A stretch of DNA of 64,000 nt from Desulfomicrobium macestii (GCF_014873765.1 NZ_JADBGG010000006.1:62001-126000), one strand, 5' to 3'; shown: positions 8,359 through 17,003, counted from the stretch's first letter. Translations and numbers: made by a program. The notes: generated from the letters alone by a model not told the origin.

Positions 8359-9975
8359 ATGCCTGCACCTTGTCTTCGTTCAACGGCTTTGCTGGGCGGC
8401 CTACTCGGCCTGTCGATTCTGCTCTATGCCGGGATATTCGCCCATCGGGATATACTGGGTGTGGATATAATGGAGGCCCGCAATCTCATCACGGCAGAGG
8501 AGATGATCCAAACTGGCCACTGGCTTCTGCCCACACTGCACGGAGAACCGCGTCTGGCCAAACCACCTCTGCCGACATGGCTCACGGCCGGGGCCATGTT
8601 GATCGGCAACGCCGGACTGGATACGGATTTGACGGTAAATCGCATCCCGTCGGCCTTGGCCGGTTTGCTCCTTGCAGTTTCACTTTTCGGACTGACCCGC
8701 TTCTGGACCAAAAACACGGCTGCAGCCGCTTGGGCCACAGCCTTTTTGACCACCAGTTACATGTTCGTGCTCATGGCTCGTCGCAACAGCTGGGACATTT
8801 ATTGCCATGCATTCATGCTGGCCGCGATATGGGGTGTCGCGGTGATTGCAGAATCCCCCGCGCCCAGAAGAAAGCTGGCCGTGGGGACAGGGCTGCTTCT
8901 CGGTTTGTCGGGCCTGAGCAAGGGACCTGTCAGCTATTACGCGCTGCTGCTGCCCTTCGCCATCGCACTGCTGGCCACCGGCGGAAGGATGGGTTTCCGC
9001 CTCCACGCCCGGGATCTGGCGGTGGCGCTGGGAATCGGCGTGGCGCTGACTTCGGTCTGGTCCATGGTTGCGTGGATGGCGATGCCCCACGATTTTTCAC
9101 GCATGCTCGCCACTGAACAGGGCGCTTGGTTCACGGAGCACACCAAGCCCTTCTGGTTCTACCTGCAATTTCCGCTCATGACGGGAATCTGGTCACTGGT
9201 TGCCTGCACGGCACTCTGGCCAAGGCACGCACGTTGCCGGGTCGAACCGTTGTTGCCGTATTGGCGTCCTGTTTTGTGGTGTCTTGGCAGCGTGCTGCTG
9301 CTCATGCTCGTCCCGGAGAAAAAAGATCGCTACCTGCTGCCAGTCCTCATCCCATTGTGCCAGCTCATGGGCGTGTACCTGACGGGTTTGCTGCGCGATC
9401 CGGAAAAAGGCGGCCGCCTTGGGCGTGCACTTATTCTCGCGAACTCTGCAATTTTCGGGCTTGTGTGCATTTCTGTTTCAATCGCCTTGTTCTGGCTGTG
9501 GGCACGTTTCCCTGCTCTGGACGGTATTGAACTGACTGGCGTCACAGTAACGGCGGGGTTCGCTGTGATGCTTTTGTTTCTGCTCTGCCGTTCACAGCAC
9601 CTGTCGGAGCTTTTCGTGGCCAAATTCTCGATTCTCGGACTTTGCTGTTTGTTCTTGCCAGCCATCGTTCAGCCCTCCGTCGGAGACATGTCTATTCCCC
9701 TCGCTGAAATCCGCACCTTCACCTCCAAAGGCCCTGTGCTGTGCGACAGTTCCCTCAAATTTCAGGACTCCTGGATCATCGGCAGCAAGCCATTGGCACA
9801 GAACGATTACGCAAACATAGAACTTCCTGATAAAATATATTTTGTCTCGCGCAGGGAAAATCCAGTCTTGCCGGAATCGCTGCGCGAATATGCGCCTCAA
9901 GCTCGCATGGATGTTCACGATTTTTCCGGCAAGAAGTTATATTTCATCGCTCTTGATCGTCGCTTAACCCAATAA
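8359..9975 (+). CDS. ArnT/PMT-like polytopic glycosyltransferase
   Basis: A 538-residue integral membrane protein with about a dozen TM segments. The first periplasmic loop has the GT83/GT39 signature region (acidic residues in DIMEARNLITAEEM, then HGEPRLAKPPLPTWL), as in ArnT and other undecaprenyl-phosphate-sugar transferases that act on the outer face of the inner membrane. The C-terminal ~100 residues form a soluble domain. The start at 8359 follows GGAGAG; a GTG at 8314 would add 15 residues without TM character. Next to a LABN protein and an LTA-synthase-like enzyme, it probably decorates lipid A, LPS core or another surface glycan. No DPM1-like glycosyltransferase that would supply its lipid-linked sugar is in the module. 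Confidence 0.85.
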   Translation: MPAPCLRSTALLGGLLGLSILLYAGIFAHRDILGVDIMEARNLITAEEMIQTGHWLLPTLHGEPRLAKPPLPTWLTAGAMLIGNAGLDTDLTVNRIPSALAGLLLAVSLFGLTRFWTKNTAAAAWATAFLTTSYMFVLMARRNSWDIYCHAFMLAAIWGVAVIAESPAPRRKLAVGTGLLLGLSGLSKGPVSYYALLLPFAIALLATGGRMGFRLHARDLAVALGIGVALTSVWSMVAWMAMPHDFSRMLATEQGAWFTEHTKPFWFYLQFPLMTGIWSLVACTALWPRHARCRVEPLLPYWRPVLWCLGSVLLLMLVPEKKDRYLLPVLIPLCQLMGVYLTGLLRDPEKGGRLGRALILANSAIFGLVCISVSIALFWLWARFPALDGIELTGVTVTAGFAVMLLFLLCRSQHLSELFVAKFSILGLCCLFLPAIVQPSVGDMSIPLAEIRTFTSKGPVLCDSSLKFQDSWIIGSKPLAQNDYANIELPDKIYFVSRRENPVLPESLREYAPQARMDVHDFSGKKLYFIALDRRLTQ

Positions 9976-10011
9976 TTCAGACTTGCCCTCCAACCTGACA
10001 TCGAAAAAAAT

Positions 10012-11022
10012 ATGAAGACCAGCTACAAACGATATATTTTATGGGCGATTGCTGGACTCTATGTCATTGTCGCCGGAATGCAGATATATGCCTGCGTTGT
10101 GACATATACCGCCCGGCAGACCCAACGCCCCCCAAATTTAGGAAATTTCGAGAGCGTACGTGCGGCCTTACCCGCTTCCGATGCGAAAAAAAAATTCACC
10201 TTCGTAATAGTGGGGGACACACGCAGTACAGGTACTTTCAAAGGACTAGCCGAAGATATCAAAGATGCAGATCCTGATTTTATCGTCATTCTTGGCGACT
10301 GGGTTAATGGTGGATCTATGAATCATCATACGTATTTCAAGTGGAAATTGTCTGATTACAATTTTTCCTTTCCGGTTTTATTAACACCTGGAAACCATGA
10401 TGTTGATCCTGAAAAATATCCCATGTCTTTGTTTGAGAAAGAATACGGACCAAGTAATTTTTCATTTGTTTATAATAATAATATTTTTATTTTTATAAGC
10501 CATCTAGATAGTCGTTTTTCCAATAAAGAATCATTAAAATATTTACATTCTTTGGACAAAAGCACATTAGATACATATCAAAATCGCTTTGTATTCATGC
10601 ATATCCCTCCATGGGTTTCTCCGGACATCAAGGAACGGCATACTGCAGATGAAAATGATCTTATGCAAATATTTGAAGATCTGAAAATTGACTATGCAAT
10701 TGCTGCAGACTTTCATGGCTATAACCGAACACGACTGCGCGAGGTGGAATATATCATCACCGGCGGTGGCGGTGAACATTTGCACGAATCACAAGGGAGT
10801 CAATTTCATCATGCCATAGCGTTGACTGTCGGGGTGGATATGGTTTCGGAACGAATACTGCCGGTATCGGCACGCTTTGATTTTAAAGAATGGATAGACA
10901 TGAACTCCATTGTATACATAGGACCATTTTTAATTCTTCATTATAAATTTTTAGTGACATTAAACATACTTTTAATAATATCGCTAGTGTTTAGTTTAAA
11001 ATTAATCAAAAATACTGATTAA
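10012..11022 (+). CDS. Membrane-anchored calcineurin-like metallophosphoesterase
   Basis: A 336-residue protein with an N-terminal TM anchor (residues ~8-30), a second TM near the C-terminus (~300-330) and a metallophosphoesterase domain between. Metal-binding motifs are in order: VGDTR, ILGDWVNGG, PGNHDVD, then MHIPPW and ADFHGYN. It probably hydrolyses a phosphoester outside the cytoplasmic membrane. Base composition turns sharply AT-rich, particularly from 10400 to 11100, and codon use differs from its neighbours, which suggests a different origin from the surrounding GC-rich genes. No Shine-Dalgarno site is obvious before the ATG. Confidence 0.85.
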   Translation: MKTSYKRYILWAIAGLYVIVAGMQIYACVVTYTARQTQRPPNLGNFESVRAALPASDAKKKFTFVIVGDTRSTGTFKGLAEDIKDADPDFIVILGDWVNGGSMNHHTYFKWKLSDYNFSFPVLLTPGNHDVDPEKYPMSLFEKEYGPSNFSFVYNNNIFIFISHLDSRFSNKESLKYLHSLDKSTLDTYQNRFVFMHIPPWVSPDIKERHTADENDLMQIFEDLKIDYAIAADFHGYNRTRLREVEYIITGGGGEHLHESQGSQFHHAIALTVGVDMVSERILPVSARFDFKEWIDMNSIVYIGPFLILHYKFLVTLNILLIISLVFSLKLIKNTD

Positions 11023-11100
11023 TTTATTATTACATACCTTTATTATTACAAGCAAATTCTCAATAGTACAATACAGGCATTTATTTGTCTTTGGATTTTT

Positions 11101-11406
11101 ATGGAAAATTCATATCATTTTATATTGCTGAGCATTGGTTTTATCGGACAATCTTTCTTCTTTATGCGTTTTTTTTGGCAGTGGATTGTCTCTGAAAAAG
11201 AACATAGAAGCGTTATCCCAGCAATTTTTTGGCATTTCAGCCTATATGGAAGTTTTTTCTTGCTCGCTTACGCAATTATGCGCAAAGATATAGTCTTTAT
11301 TTTTGGTCAATCGACAGGCTTGATTATCTATGTTCGGAATATATTTCTCATTAAGCGTGAAAATGAAAAGTCTACACCCTCTCTTTGTCAAAACAATACA
11401 TCCTGA
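11101..11406 (+). CDS. LABN-domain small membrane protein (lipid-A-disaccharide synthase N-terminal-like)
   Basis: A 101-residue protein made of three TM segments, with the family's GQSFFFMRFFWQWIVSEK stretch followed by WHFSLYGSFFLLAYA and FIFGQSTGLIIYVRN. Stand-alone LABN proteins are commonly found with ArnT-like transferases and probably help handle lipid-linked sugars. It is very AT-rich, like the phosphoesterase gene before it, and is the last gene of the module before the right repeat. Confidence 0.8.
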   Translation: MENSYHFILLSIGFIGQSFFFMRFFWQWIVSEKEHRSVIPAIFWHFSLYGSFFLLAYAIMRKDIVFIFGQSTGLIIYVRNIFLIKRENEKSTPSLCQNNTS

Positions 11407-11479
11407 AAGCATGTTCGCATTTCCAGGCAATGCTGAGACAGGCAGATACGTTTCCGTAAGGCCAGCCCCAAAGCAACCC

Positions 11480-11570
11480 GCGACCTCATGTAGCCGTTCA
11501 GGAAGAGGCGGGTTCCGAAACCAAACTCTCTCTGCGCTTCAAGAAGCACGACGACATCGCGATACATTTC
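11480..11570 (+). pseudogene. Relic of the 3' end of a PP2C phosphatase gene
   Basis: Read in frame, the stretch gives EEAGSETKLSLRFKKHDDIAIHF, to be compared with the intact PP2C end QEAADPDIERYPRFKKHDDIAAIAIHF at 4040-4131. A stop codon (TAG near 11488) interrupts the frame upstream, three codons are missing and the normal stop is changed. The piece before 11534 is more diverged than the piece inside the direct repeat. Confidence 0.75.
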
Positions 11571-11706
11571 CAGCAATCACCTGTCCCCGATAGCCTGCCT
11601 GTACACGCTCTCGATCCTGTCGAAGATGCCCTCCCAGGTGAATGGCCCCGTAATTTTACGGACATAGTCCTGATCCGGCTCCACCCTGTTCCTCACATCG
11701 GCGATG
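11534..11706. repeat. Right copy of the ~180-bp direct repeat
   Basis: Partner of 4086-4267, same orientation, with a 9-base deletion relative to the left copy. It spans the PP2C relic and the last ~43 codons of the intact glycosyltransferase gene. Confidence 0.9.
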
Positions 11707-12803
11707 CTCGCCTGCAACGCCTCGGCCAGTCGTTGTTCCAGCAGCGGCTCATCGGCCCTGTACGGCCGGTCCACGGTTTCAAGATTCGGCAGCTCCACCA
11801 TGCGCACCATGCTCGGGTGGGGCTCCGCGAAAAGCTCTCTGGCCCCCGGCAGATCCGTGGTGACAATGCGGCAGCCGCACGCCATGGCCTCCAGCAGAAC
11901 CAGAGGAAGTCCTTCGAAAAATGACGGGAGCACAAAGACGGCACAGCGACGCATCAGGCCGCCCAGGTCCTCATGGGAGAGGACGCCATGAACCGTGACC
12001 CGTTGACCATGGCTGGCGGCCAGTTCCAGACACAAGTCCTTCTCCGGCCCGCTGCCCGCGCCCACAAGATGGAGGTGCCAGGGAGCCTCAACCTTCTTCA
12101 GGCTTCTCAGCAGCCAGGGCACGCCCTTGGATGAGTCGAGCTTGCCCGCGTAGAGAAGCTGAACGGCGTCCGAATCCGACGCATCTTCCTCGGCATAAAA
12201 GCACAACTCGTTGAATCCACCGCTTACGACATCCACCCTGTCGGAATCGATGCCCAGCAATTCGACGATGTCCGTCTTCTGCTGCCCGAAGAGGGCGATG
12301 ATCCGGTCGATGCCGCGCAAAGCCCCCTTGAGCGAATCTCCCTGTTCCGGACACAGGCGATGCTGGCGCAGACACGAGCCGTGGCAGGTGGTCACCAGGG
12401 GCAGATGGGGGGCGACCTCGCGAGCCACCGCCGTTGCCATCCACAGATGGTTGGAGTGGATGACGTCGGGCGCGAAATCGGCAATGGCGGAACCGATGAC
12501 CCTGGCGAAGGCCGTCCTGTACTCGATGATCTGCAACTTGGTCAGGGAAGAACAGACCGTGCTTGGGTAGGGCATGACATCGCTCATGCCCATGACGGGA
12601 AACCCAAGGTCATGACCGTCGAAACGGATGACCCGGAACCTGCCCGGCTGCATCAGCTCTTCCGGCACCGCGAAGTCAGCGCACACGCCCGCAACGAGAA
12701 AAGGCTCATGCCCCCTGCTTCGGCCCTGCCGGATCATTTCCTGGACGTATTTTCCGCTGCCGGTGAAGTCCGGTTTCTGGCTGATGATGTGAAGGATTCG
12801 CAT
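11577..12803 (-). CDS. Family-4 (GT-B) glycosyltransferase
   Basis: A 408-residue retaining glycosyltransferase of the group-1 type. The N-terminal Rossmann domain begins MRILHIISQ with a glycine-rich GSGKYVQEM loop; the C-terminal domain has the nucleotide-sugar-binding EX7E motif in FFEGLPLVLLEAMACG and TTDLPGARELF. It would transfer a sugar from a nucleotide donor to a glycan or lipid in the cytoplasm. Its 3' end is duplicated at 4138-4267, so before insertion of the module it was probably the direct convergent neighbour of the PP2C gene. It is a single-gene unit. Confidence 0.88.
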   Translation of the reverse strand: MRILHIISQKPDFTGSGKYVQEMIRQGRSRGHEPFLVAGVCADFAVPEELMQPGRFRVIRFDGHDLGFPVMGMSDVMPYPSTVCSSLTKLQIIEYRTAFARVIGSAIADFAPDVIHSNHLWMATAVAREVAPHLPLVTTCHGSCLRQHRLCPEQGDSLKGALRGIDRIIALFGQQKTDIVELLGIDSDRVDVVSGGFNELCFYAEEDASDSDAVQLLYAGKLDSSKGVPWLLRSLKKVEAPWHLHLVGAGSGPEKDLCLELAASHGQRVTVHGVLSHEDLGGLMRRCAVFVLPSFFEGLPLVLLEAMACGCRIVTTDLPGARELFAEPHPSMVRMVELPNLETVDRPYRADEPLLEQRLAEALQASIADVRNRVEPDQDYVRKITGPFTWEGIFDRIESVYRQAIGDR

Positions 12804-13263
12804 GCCGGTCGGCTAGCATTTTCTTTTTTGAGAATCAAAGAAACCCGTTCCCCCGTCCACCTCACGCCTTCCTATCCTCGCCGGCCTTCTCACTAGTATC
12901 CGATATTTATTGGTAACAAGACGAAGCCATATATATCAAAAAAGACATGCAATCCGCTTTAAAAACAACGTAAAGCTGACAAATAATGAATTTTCGGACC
13001 TACATGATCAAATTTCTTTCACGGAACCCTATTTTTTTATTGACTCAACACCACAAGAAAATGCTATAAGATCAAAAAAATCCACCACAATGATGTTTTT
13101 AATCTGATTTTACATATATTTCAACCTCCTTTTCTTCCTCCACTCGGCATCAAATGCAGGTTCTGCATGTCTACATATAGCTAGTCGTACCGCCTGCCTT
13201 CGAAGTCGGGCGGTGTTCAGTTTACCCGACCAACCTCTCACATCAACAGTCGAGGAGTGCGAC
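12804..13263. other. Intergenic region, AT-rich, no gene seen
   Basis: This 460-base gap lies between two divergent genes. The part from 12900 to 13110 is much richer in A+T than its surroundings. A 65-codon frame at 12910 has no ribosome-binding site or recognisable sequence. It probably holds the promoter of the cytochrome operon; I could not fix a convincing -35/-10 pair. Confidence 0.5.
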
Positions 13264-14541
13264 ATGGCGCGGAACAAAAGGAATCTGATCCTTCTGGTGT
13301 TGACGGTCTGGCTCGCCCAAACGGGATGCATGGCAACCGAACCCGAGGTGAATGTCGCCCAGCTCACCTCGAAACCCAAGGCGTACGTGGGCTCGGAAGA
13401 GTGCAAAACGTGCCACCTTGAGCACTACGACTCCTGGAAGATGACTCTGCACAGCCGGATGATGGTTGATGCCAAGGCAAACCAGGATGCTATCATCACG
13501 GAACTCGACCCCGCTGCCATCAGGGCCGACCTTGAAAAAATCAAGGACTCGCTCAAGCTCCCACCCGACCAGTTTTTCATCCCCAAACCTGAGGAAGTTC
13601 TCTACACCATCGGAAGCCAGTGGAAACAGCGCTACCTCGTCGAGAAGAATGGCATGCTGGTCATGGCTCCCGTCCAGTTCAACACCGACACCGGACGCTG
13701 GGTTAACTATAACGAAGACAAGTGGGACAAGAACTCCTGGATTGTGAAATGCGGAGGCTGCCACGCCACCGGTGTCGACCTGGAAAAAGGAACCTTCGAA
13801 CCGGCGGTGGGTTGCGAGGCCTGCCACGGTCCAGGCTCCTGGCACGTGGCCCTGCCCAAGAGCGCCCTCTTCGAGAAACGCGAGACGGTGGTCAACCCCG
13901 CCAAGCTGACGCCCGGAGTCGCGGTCCAGATCTGCGGTTCGTGCCACAACCGAGGCAAGGCCACCAAGCACGACAAGGCCGAGTGGCCCGTCGGCTACAT
14001 GCCCGGCAAGGCCCTCGAGACATACTTCAAGTCGACCTCGTACGCCGCCGGAGACAAGCAGCACCTGTATGGCAACGAGTTCTCCAAGGCCCATCACCAG
14101 CAGTACATCGACTGGAAGCTCTCAAAGCACTATATGGAAGGTGTCTCCTGCACCTCCTGTCATTACGTACACCAGCTCGGTGTCTCCGACACGAGGCTGC
14201 AGACCAGGGAAGCCGGATCGAAGCAGTGCCTTTCCTGCCACACCCAGCTCAACCAGAACCTGGCTCACTCCATCCATTCACACGCAAACTGCGTGGGCTG
14301 CCACATGCCAAGGGTGGTCAAGAGCGCCGAATCCGGAGACCTGCACAGCCACGTCTTCAAGCCTCTCCTGCCCAAGGAAACACTGGCCAATTCGGCCATC
14401 CCGAACTCCTGCCAGACCTGCCACAAGCACAAGGACACGGATCTGGCCGAGCTGCAGAAGCAGTATGACGCCCTCGCGAGGATGCCGAAACCCATGGGCC
14501 AGACCATCGGCTTTATCAATGATGTCCGAGGAGCACAGTAG
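13264..14541 (+). CDS. Octaheme c-type cytochrome, exported
   Basis: A 425-residue protein with an N-terminal signal sequence (residues 1-22, ending ...WLAQTGC, possibly lipidated although the box is not canonical) and eight CXXCH haem motifs: CKTCH, CGGCH, CEACH, CGSCH, CTSCH, CLSCH, CVGCH and CQTCH. It is a periplasmic or surface electron carrier of the cytochrome c554-like group. The start at 13264 has GAGGAG 6 bases upstream; an upstream in-frame start at 13213 lacks this. It is the first gene of a three-gene unit with a triheme membrane cytochrome and a cytochrome b, so it is likely the distal redox module of a quinone-linked complex. Confidence 0.9.
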   Translation: MARNKRNLILLVLTVWLAQTGCMATEPEVNVAQLTSKPKAYVGSEECKTCHLEHYDSWKMTLHSRMMVDAKANQDAIITELDPAAIRADLEKIKDSLKLPPDQFFIPKPEEVLYTIGSQWKQRYLVEKNGMLVMAPVQFNTDTGRWVNYNEDKWDKNSWIVKCGGCHATGVDLEKGTFEPAVGCEACHGPGSWHVALPKSALFEKRETVVNPAKLTPGVAVQICGSCHNRGKATKHDKAEWPVGYMPGKALETYFKSTSYAAGDKQHLYGNEFSKAHHQQYIDWKLSKHYMEGVSCTSCHYVHQLGVSDTRLQTREAGSKQCLSCHTQLNQNLAHSIHSHANCVGCHMPRVVKSAESGDLHSHVFKPLLPKETLANSAIPNSCQTCHKHKDTDLAELQKQYDALARMPKPMGQTIGFINDVRGAQ

Positions 14542-14559
14542 CTCCGGGGGAGGTGGATC

Positions 14560-15240
14560 ATGATGCGACTCATCGTCCAACTCGGACTCGGGTTTCTCCT
14601 CGGACTGACCGTGTGGAGCACGGCCGGAGCCCAGGAGGAGCTCTCACGGCTGACAACCGGACGCTACGGCGAACTGGAGGCCAGCAACGGACGCTACGGA
14701 GATCACGAGGTCATAGGAGGCAGGGCGGGATCTGCGGGCACGCAACGCGGTCCGGGCAGGCCCGAACTTCGCTACAACCCGGCCGCGGGAGCACGCAACT
14801 GGCAGGCCGCCTACGCCCTGGATGCCCACGCGGGCATCCGCAACTATACTCCAAAACTGCCCTGCGCACGCTGTCACGCCGATCACACCGTCAACAACAA
14901 ACACGTGCTGCGCGGCGATGTGCAGTGCAGGCAGTGCCATGGAGGCGAGCCCATTGCGGCGGTCAATTCGGCCAAAAGCCCCCTGAACCCCGTTCGCAGG
15001 CACGCCTACGTATGCGCCAAATGCCACCAGGGTGCAGGGGCTTCATTCGCAACGTACGTCATCCATGAACCGGCGCCCATGAACGCGGCGACACTGGTCA
15101 CTTTTCCGGAACTGGCGTGGGCATTCTGGATCATGATCGGCATCGCGGCAATGACCTTCGCGCTGTTCCTGCCGCACACCGCCCTCTGGGGTCTGCGGGA
15201 ACTGGCCGCCAAAGCGTCGGACAAGGAGAGTTCGCCATGA
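14560..15240 (+). CDS. Triheme membrane-anchored cytochrome c
   Basis: A 226-residue protein with an N-terminal signal peptide, an unusual arginine/glycine-rich region (~25-75, with repeated GRYG), three CXXCH motifs in its middle (CARCH, CRQCH, CAKCH) and one C-terminal TM segment (~180-205) that anchors it with haems outside. A strong GGAGGTGG precedes the ATG. The last codon overlaps the start of the cytochrome b gene (ATGA), so the two products are probably made in equal amounts and form one complex. Confidence 0.85.
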   Translation: MMRLIVQLGLGFLLGLTVWSTAGAQEELSRLTTGRYGELEASNGRYGDHEVIGGRAGSAGTQRGPGRPELRYNPAAGARNWQAAYALDAHAGIRNYTPKLPCARCHADHTVNNKHVLRGDVQCRQCHGGEPIAAVNSAKSPLNPVRRHAYVCAKCHQGAGASFATYVIHEPAPMNAATLVTFPELAWAFWIMIGIAAMTFALFLPHTALWGLRELAAKASDKESSP

Positions 15241-16058
15241 GAATACGACGCTTCACGCCCACGCAGCGGGCCTTTCACGCGCTGTTGCTCGTCACCTTCC
15301 TCTGGCAGTCACTCACCGGACTGGCCCGGATGTACCACGAGACTTCCTTCGGCCAAACGCTGGCCGCTCTGCTCGGCGGACAGGAGAGAGCCCTGGTTCT
15401 GCACATCTGGGGCGGGATCGCCATGCTGGCCATGTTTGCCGTGCATCTGGCCTATCTGGCCGTAGTGGCGCTTACCTCGAGACGCGCAATGACCGGGCCG
15501 GATTCGCTGCTGCCGAGAAAACGGGACCTCACCGACTTCCTCCGGCATTTGGGCTGGATGTTCGGTCTGGCCAAGGCCCCGCGTTTCGAGCGCTGGGGAT
15601 ACTGGGAGAAGTTCGACTACTGGGCCGTCTTCTGGGGCATGGTCATCATCGGCGGAACAGGTGCCATGCTTATCTCGCCGCTGGTCACGAGCCTCTGGCT
15701 GCCCGGCTGGTCCCTCAACGTGGCCTTCTGGGTGCACCGTATCGAGGCGGCGCTGGCCATGGGGCACGTCTTCATCATCCACTTCTTCGTGGCCCATCTC
15801 AGACGGCACAACTTCCCCATGGATCGAGCCATGTTTGCGGGGGGAGCCAACCTTGAGGAACAGACCGAGGAAAGGCCCGCATGGGTGGAAAGGCTGCGGA
15901 ACGAGGGGCGTCTGTCAGCCCTGACCATGCAGGACGCCCCCGCCACGGCGCGGATCGCATCCTACGCCCTGGGGCTGAGCGCCGTGGTTGTAGGCGTCTG
16001 GCTGATCGTGCAGGCGGTACGCTATGCGCCGCTGGCCACGTGGTGGCCTGCGCCCTGA
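15237..16058 (+). CDS. Cytochrome b (b561/hydrogenase-type) membrane subunit
   Basis: A 273-residue protein with about five TM segments and histidines placed for two b haems: FHALLLVTF in TM1, LHIWGGIAML and VHLAYLA in TM2, and MGHVFIIHFFVAHL later. Such subunits exchange electrons between menaquinol and periplasmic cytochromes c. The start at 15237 is set by the ATGA overlap with the preceding gene; an upstream start would be antiparallel to no known domain. With the two cytochromes before it, it forms a likely menaquinol:cytochrome c oxidoreductase or its reverse. Confidence 0.87.
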   Translation: MRIRRFTPTQRAFHALLLVTFLWQSLTGLARMYHETSFGQTLAALLGGQERALVLHIWGGIAMLAMFAVHLAYLAVVALTSRRAMTGPDSLLPRKRDLTDFLRHLGWMFGLAKAPRFERWGYWEKFDYWAVFWGMVIIGGTGAMLISPLVTSLWLPGWSLNVAFWVHRIEAALAMGHVFIIHFFVAHLRRHNFPMDRAMFAGGANLEEQTEERPAWVERLRNEGRLSALTMQDAPATARIASYALGLSAVVVGVWLIVQAVRYAPLATWWPAP

Positions 16059-16139
16059 AGGAACAGGCAAAAAGAACGCCAGAAAAAAACGGGCTTCTTT
16101 TGCGTAATCATATAAAGAAGATCGGCCTTTGCGCCGAGA

Positions 16140-16175
16140 ACAAAGGGTCGTCCGTTCGGGCGGCCCTTTGTTTCG
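16140..16175 (+). terminator. Probable terminator after the cytochrome operon
   Basis: ACAAAGGG at 16140-16147 pairs with CCCTTTGT at 16164-16171, with further GC pairs inside; only a short T run follows. Its position 80 bases after the cytochrome b stop and before a convergent gene fits a terminator. Confidence 0.6.
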
Positions 16176-16232
16176 GGTGAGACCGTTTGACCGGGGAGAC
16201 CCGCCGGGGGCAATGCGCCGGATCGATGGAGA

Positions 16233-17003
16233 CTAGATCAGGCCCGAGGCCAGCCCCATGCCCAGCGCCAGAAGCATAGCGCCGACCAGTAGCCGCACGG
16301 TCTGAATCGTCATTTTCTTCAGTACCTTGCGGCTGTAATGCACCCCCAGGGAGGCTGACAGGGTGGCGGCGACGACAAGTCCCGCGTTGTCGGTGATCAT
16401 GTGCGAACCGGGCATGCCCGCATAGACGCCAAGGCGGGTCACATCGACCACGCAGGCCAGGACCACGCCCGTGGCGATGAAGGCGTCCTTGCCAAGGCCC
16501 GCGCCGAGCAGGAAGGCGCTGCGGAAGGCGCCCTGGTTGCCCGACAGACCTCCGAAGAAGCCGCTGACCACGCCGCCGAGGGGCAGCCAGGCGGCCGGGA
16601 TGGCCTGCCTCTTCCCGCCGCGCAGTTCAAGGACGGCGAAGAAGACGATGAGAACCCCCACCAGCAGTTTCACGGGCGTGACGAAGAACTGCCCCCCGCC
16701 CAGGGAGTATGAAAACAGCGGGTCCAGGCCGGAAACCCCAACCAGGACCCAGGCCCCGGCGAAGCTCGCCACCAGGGCCGGCAACCCGAAGCGCAGGGTG
16801 ACGCCCAGGTCGGCCTGCCGCCCGAACAGTGTCAGTTTGAAAAGGTTGTTGGCGAAGTGCACCACCGCCGTGACGGCCACGGCAGTCTCGAGGGGGAAGA
16901 ACAGGGCCATGACGGGCGTGAGCACCGTGCCCAGCCCGAATCCCGAAAACAGGGTCAGCCCGGACACGGCCAGACTGGCCAGACAGATGACGACATACTC
17001 CAT
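16233..17003 (-). CDS. TauE/SafE (TSUP) family sulfite/sulfonate exporter-like permease
   Basis: A 256-residue protein with about eight TM segments and the internal repeat typical of the TSUP family (GFGLGTVLTPVMALFFP at the N-terminus; GGVVSGFFGGLSGNQGAFR in the second half). Members move sulfite, thiosulfate or organosulfonates across the cytoplasmic membrane. The start at 17003 (MEYVVICLAS) has AGGAAG upstream; the open frame beyond it is antisense to the DsrE-like gene. It is divergent from that sulfur-trafficking gene, so the pair may share regulation and substrate. Confidence 0.87.
   Translation of the reverse strand: MEYVVICLASLAVSGLTLFSGFGLGTVLTPVMALFFPLETAVAVTAVVHFANNLFKLTLFGRQADLGVTLRFGLPALVASFAGAWVLVGVSGLDPLFSYSLGGGQFFVTPVKLLVGVLIVFFAVLELRGGKRQAIPAAWLPLGGVVSGFFGGLSGNQGAFRSAFLLGAGLGKDAFIATGVVLACVVDVTRLGVYAGMPGSHMITDNAGLVVAATLSASLGVHYSRKVLKKMTIQTVRLLVGAMLLALGMGLASGLI

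Noticed and set aside
12910-13107. 65-codon frame in the AT-rich gap before the cytochrome operon
   Set aside because: No ribosome-binding site, no recognisable sequence, biased by local A+T content.
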